From Bacteroidota bacterium (lineage in GTDB: Bacteria > Bacteroidota > Bacteroidia > AKYH767-A > OLB10), in NCBI GenBank assembly GCA_016714535.1, contig JADKDR010000001.1, forward strand, positions 1-64,000: a stretch of 64,000 bases of DNA, read 5' to 3'. The notes under the pieces are model-generated. The model was given only the letters and a program-made list of their open reading frames with translations, was not told the DNA's origin and made no database searches. Shown one piece after another: positions 60,393-64,000 of the stretch. Positions within the stretch are counted from its first letter, which is position 1. Each line of letters starts with the position of its first letter. The position numbers and the translations under genes were made by a program.

Positions 60393-60719
60393 ATGCCTCG
60401 TATTGCTTATGAGCATGCTGCACATTTCTTTCAACCTTCGGGCGCAACAAGTGGTGCAGGAATTTTATCAGGATAGCCTGACAGAAAAAGACCTTGCTGA
60501 GCTAAAAATAAAATACGGGAATAAAAAAACATTGCCAATTGGATTTGAACAACAAACCTTAATTGCGCTTTCCTACTTTCCGGAACTCGTTGACATTAAG
60601 ATAAAATTTAGGTTTAAAAATAGAATTACTCCATTGGCTACAAGGCCATCGCTATTAGTGTCTACCCGAAAACACCTGATTTTGGAATCTACGCTCTTTT
60701 AGGTTTGCAAATTTGTTAA
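60358..60719 (+). pseudogene. Disrupted secreted protein with LATRPSLLS-type motif
   Basis: A signal-like start (FKCLVLLMSMLHISFNLRAQ), then FYQDSLTEKDLAELKIKYGNKK, LIALSYFPEL, IKFRFKNRITPLATRPSLL, a frameshift around 60655-60665, and VYPKTPDFGIYALLGLQIC up to a TAA at 60719. The order resembles secreted Bacteroidota proteins of unknown function in which a His-containing region should follow; that part is absent. Confidence 0.4.
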
Positions 60720-61280
60720 CGTAGGCTATATACGTTTGTAACGCTTATCGAAACCAGTTAATGGGGGGGGCATAGCACATCATTAATATGCGCTATTTGT
60801 TGCAGTACGTTATCGATACGCACTTTGAGTCTATGTGTGGTGTATAAGTATTGTTTCACTTTGAATACGACTTGGCTCGCTGTCCGGTAAAGTGATTAGT
60901 AATTGGTCTGATGTGTTTGAGTTTTCGCCACTGCGCAATCGTTTGTTTGTTTTTCAATATGGAGCAAACTTAACACTCAATTACAGTGTTTTCGTTTTTT
61001 CTTTTCAACTTTCAGCATCCCTTTTAATATGCAACTGTTGATGTCATTGACATTGGGCGTTTGCTAGCAGGCACTAAATAAACGTCCATATCAAATTATT
61101 TTAATCTCACTTCATTTAGTATTGATGCACGATTTTTTTTGTTCGAATATTTTTCCTTTCGCCCCTTTTTAGCTCTGCTAAACGAATGACTTCGTCCTAA
61201 TTGAATATCATATATACACTACTATTTAAAAGCTGTTTAAGGCTGAACTTAAGCTGCATTCTATAATTAAAACTCCACCT
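60720..61280. other. Non-coding stretch with a G8 run
   Basis: No gene was recognised. The longest G run of the window (8 G, 60763-60770) lies here. Confidence 0.3.
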
Positions 61281-62940
61281 CTAATATTTAATAACCTTAC
61301 CATAAAATGATGTGCCCTCTAGTGTACTAACGGTGTATGTATATGTTGCAGGCGCCAAGTGGCCTATGTAAACACTGCACGCGCCAGGGCTGAATATGCC
61401 ACTATATACTATTGCACCCTGCATGTTTTGTATGGTTAGCTTATAAGGCCCTTTAGTATCAAAAGATACATGCAGCATATTATTGGTAGGATTTGGAAAT
61501 ACCGTAGGTGGTGCTGTGGCCTCTGCCGTTTGCCAGCCCAAACCCGATAATGCATACGGAGATATTATCATTTTTAACAACCAAAGCTCTTTACTAGTTG
61601 ATGCAGTATCATTCTTATGACTGGTTTTTTCAAATGACGAATCAGAACTACTTGAGCTAACCCAATAGAAAGTGGTGTCATCATACCGAGATAGCGAATT
61701 GAATCCACATATATCTAATCTATTACCACCAAATATGGTATCACAATATTGAAAGGGATTATTTTTATTAATTAATAATAGCCACAAATCTGCTCCTGAT
61801 GCTGCACAATTAGCATTATAATCATGTATAGTGTGTGATATTTCGTTGCCTGCTGCAGATTGTGTATAACCGTAGGCTAATAGTAGCGTATCGTTATAAT
61901 CGAAAACTCCTGCAAGGTTGTCTCTGCAATTGTTACCATAAAGTTTTGTCCATAGCACATTACCAAGCCAATCGGTCTTATAAACAACTCCATCAAATCC
62001 ACCTCGCGAAACCTCACTACAAATACTATTTGTATCTTGAATAAAAAGTGTCGTGCCTAAGTAATTATTATCAGTTTTGCTATCATAAAAACAACCTCCA
62101 ATTCCTGAACCCCAAGCATCGAAAAGGTTAGTCCAATTGGCAAAAACAGCGGTATCACTTTCCAAAATTAATGACCCATGTGTACCAACACTCCCCCAAA
62201 CTCCCCCTTGCACACCATAAAAGTGCACTGAATACAGTCCAAATGGTAAAAAAGTCAAAGCATAGGGCCATGAAGCAGCTGGGCTGATTCGGTATTTATT
62301 TTTAAGATTGCCATTTTTATCAAGTATAACAAACCATGGAGCATCAGCCTGCAGAGTCACTCACATCACCTGAAGGAAATTCCGTTCGTGAGTTGCCCAA
62401 TACTAGATATGTGCTATCGGATGTTTCATAAATTCGACTTGGAACGTCTTCGTATTGCGAACCCAAGGTAATGTCCCATAGCTTATTTCCATTCATGTCT
62501 GTTTTAACTATCCAGTAATCGTTGTCGCCCTTATTATTTTGACTTTTATCGAAACTTGAATCACTGTTTGAAATAAATAAACTTAGCATACATGTATCCG
62601 ATGTTAAAATAAAATCCGACAATATATCAGTTGTATCTCCGCCAATAATCCATTGCTTCACACTATTAAATTCAGAATCTATTTCGAGGTACCACCCATC
62701 ATTGTCTCCATAGCCCCATACTGTTTTATCGTATAAGGTATCTTGCGATGCTGTGGTAGTTAAACACAGGTTGCCATTAGGCAACCTGTGTATTTGATTG
62801 TGGGTATAATAAGGCCCTGCCACTAAACCACCTATAATACCGCCAACGCCAATGTTTCTTTGTTTGGTTAGTTGAAACCATTGGGCCTTTGCTATAATAC
62901 CAAACAGCAGCATACAAACGATTCCTACTATCGCTTTCAT
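61281..62940 (-). CDS. T9SS-secreted protein with beta-propeller-like repeats (one frameshift)
   Basis: Frames 62940-62344 and 62360-61281 join. Signal peptide (MKAIVGIVCMLLFGIIAKAQ), then NGNLCLTTTASQDTL, WGYGDNDGWYLEID, GDNDYWIVKTDMNGNKLWDITLGSQYED and further GNVLWTKLYG repeats, the pattern of secreted SGNK/Kelch-like repeats in this phylum. The C-terminus is a T9SS domain (VFPNPTNNMLHVSFDTKG..GKVIKY). The shift lies near 62345-62360. It is coupled to the upstream gene by an ATGA overlap. Confidence 0.7.
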
Positions 62941-64000
62941 TGTTTTATAAATTTAATGGATTCCATTTGACCATTTTACAATCTGCAATAGAGTAAATAT
63001 AAACCTGGGACTAAGTTTGTGATTTGCAATTCTAGCTCCTTCATTTGATTGTATGCATAATTATTGATAGCAGCACCCTGTATGTTATATAAACTCAAAT
63101 CTTCTACTTCTTTACTTAAAATAATTTTGCAGACATTATTGATTGGGTTAGGCTCAATGGTTATTGAAGCTATGGCCTCCTCATCAACAATCTTTAAATT
63201 TGCTGCCTGAAAACCAACATCCTTGTATTTAATCCCATTATTACTTGCATCAAAATACATATAAGTAATATTTGCATTGGTGCCCTTGCTTGATATACTT
63301 AGTGCATTTTGAAAATTGGATGGTATAGTTGGCACACCAAGGTAGTTATTTTGATACCCTAATGCACTTACTCCACACCCCGGTTGACTTACCCAACCTA
63401 AATCCAATAATACCCCATTGCAAGTTTGAGTAGGATTAGCATATATAACAACCGGTAAGCCATTAGTATTAGGAAAATTGTACATAGGTGGCGCATATTC
63501 AATATTCCAACCTATGATGATATTGGTGTTTTTTCGGTTGTAGGAAACCACCGGCATATAATTATATTGCGTTTGCGTTACAATTTCTTGCGTTTGTGTT
63601 GATGGAATTGTAGGATGCGGAACCTGACTACCATCCGTATAACAGTTTGATTGAATCTGGTAATCACCAATTGTGCCTGTAAAGTTCAAATCCAGCACAC
63701 AACTAATCCCAATAATATTACTATGGCCGGTAGCAATTTCTAAGGCTTCAAATACAGCGGTGTATTCATTTTGATCAGCACCATTGCCTGTAGCACCTTG
63801 GTTGCTAGCTATGCGAGGCAGGCTAAAAGTCCATGCGCCACCAACATTATTTACTTCAACAACTTCAGTTTGGTAAAACTGGCCATTCGCTAAAGGTGTA
63901 CTTGGGTCAGCACCAGTGTAAGAAGTTAAAGTAGGCACATTTATCGTATTAGGAACGGTGTATATAGCGGCAAACCGAACCAAGTGCAATATTACTGAGC
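62937..64000 (-). CDS. T9SS-secreted protein, N-terminus beyond window (in-frame stop)
   Basis: The frame is open to the right window edge; the 5' part is missing. Visible text: VPTLTSYTGADPSTPLANGQFYQTEVVEV, GWVSQPGCGVSALGYQNNYLGVP, T9SS tail (SITIEPNPINNVCKIIL..VPGLYLLYCRL). A TAA at 62976-62978 interrupts the tail, but the next 12 codons read NGQMESIKFIKQ and end with a TGA at 62937-62939 that overlaps the ATG of the following gene, so the native stop is probably at 62937 and the TAA replaces Lys (AAA). Confidence 0.65.

Noticed and set aside
60763..60770. G8 run as phase-variation switch
   Set aside because: It is not inside or just upstream of any recognised gene.

Overview
The window looks like chromosomal DNA of a Bacteroidota bacterium. 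It is AT-rich. Many gene products end in a type IX secretion (T9SS) C-terminal sorting domain with a PNP motif. There is a TonB-dependent receptor with a carboxypeptidase-like N-domain, a Bacteroidota-type DinB, small DUF423, DUF4476 and DUF6702-like proteins, and one clean TAnnTTTG promoter. Genus cannot be read from the sequence.

Layout. (1) 1-12194, + strand: five tandem paralogues (the first only a 3' remnant) of long fibre-like secreted proteins built from repeats, ending in an S74 intramolecular chaperone, a coiled coil and usually a T9SS tail. (2) 12722-14128: lipoprotein esterase with TPR-like region. (3) 14215-23560, - strand: a giant beta-helix T9SS protein followed by a tandemly triplicated ~2.1 kb unit that left two copies without signal peptides. 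(4) 23870-26942: dinB, carrying a fused degenerate 2H-phosphoesterase-like domain, opposite a LexA-like S24 regulator. (5) 27250-28887: T9SS remnants. (6) 29102-34624: housekeeping block murA, relA/spoT, STAS protein, purA. (7) 34776-45509: PHP-like T9SS enzyme, a DUF559 remnant between perfect inverted repeats, OmpA protein, further surface proteins. (8) 46077-52784: small lipoprotein, murB, two decayed genes, S1 protein, FemAB-like acyltransferase, TonB-dependent receptor. (9) 52785-55485: decayed DNA around a LysE exporter. (10) 55486-59275: compact four-gene operon UbiA prenyltransferase, type III polyketide synthase, methyltransferase, flavoprotein, likely making a modified phenolic or quinone lipid; two broken envelope genes follow. 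(11) 61281-64000: two T9SS cargo genes, the last cut by the window edge.

A recurrent oddity is the number of interrupted reading frames, including essential murA and purA. Many frameshifts fall in homopolymer runs, which suggests consensus errors. Others are in-frame stops, and in several intergenic regions the decay is clearly genuine. The candidates most worth following are the phenolic-lipid operon, the DinB fusion with its palindromic upstream sites, the inverted-repeat DUF559 element, and the chaperone-fibre array.
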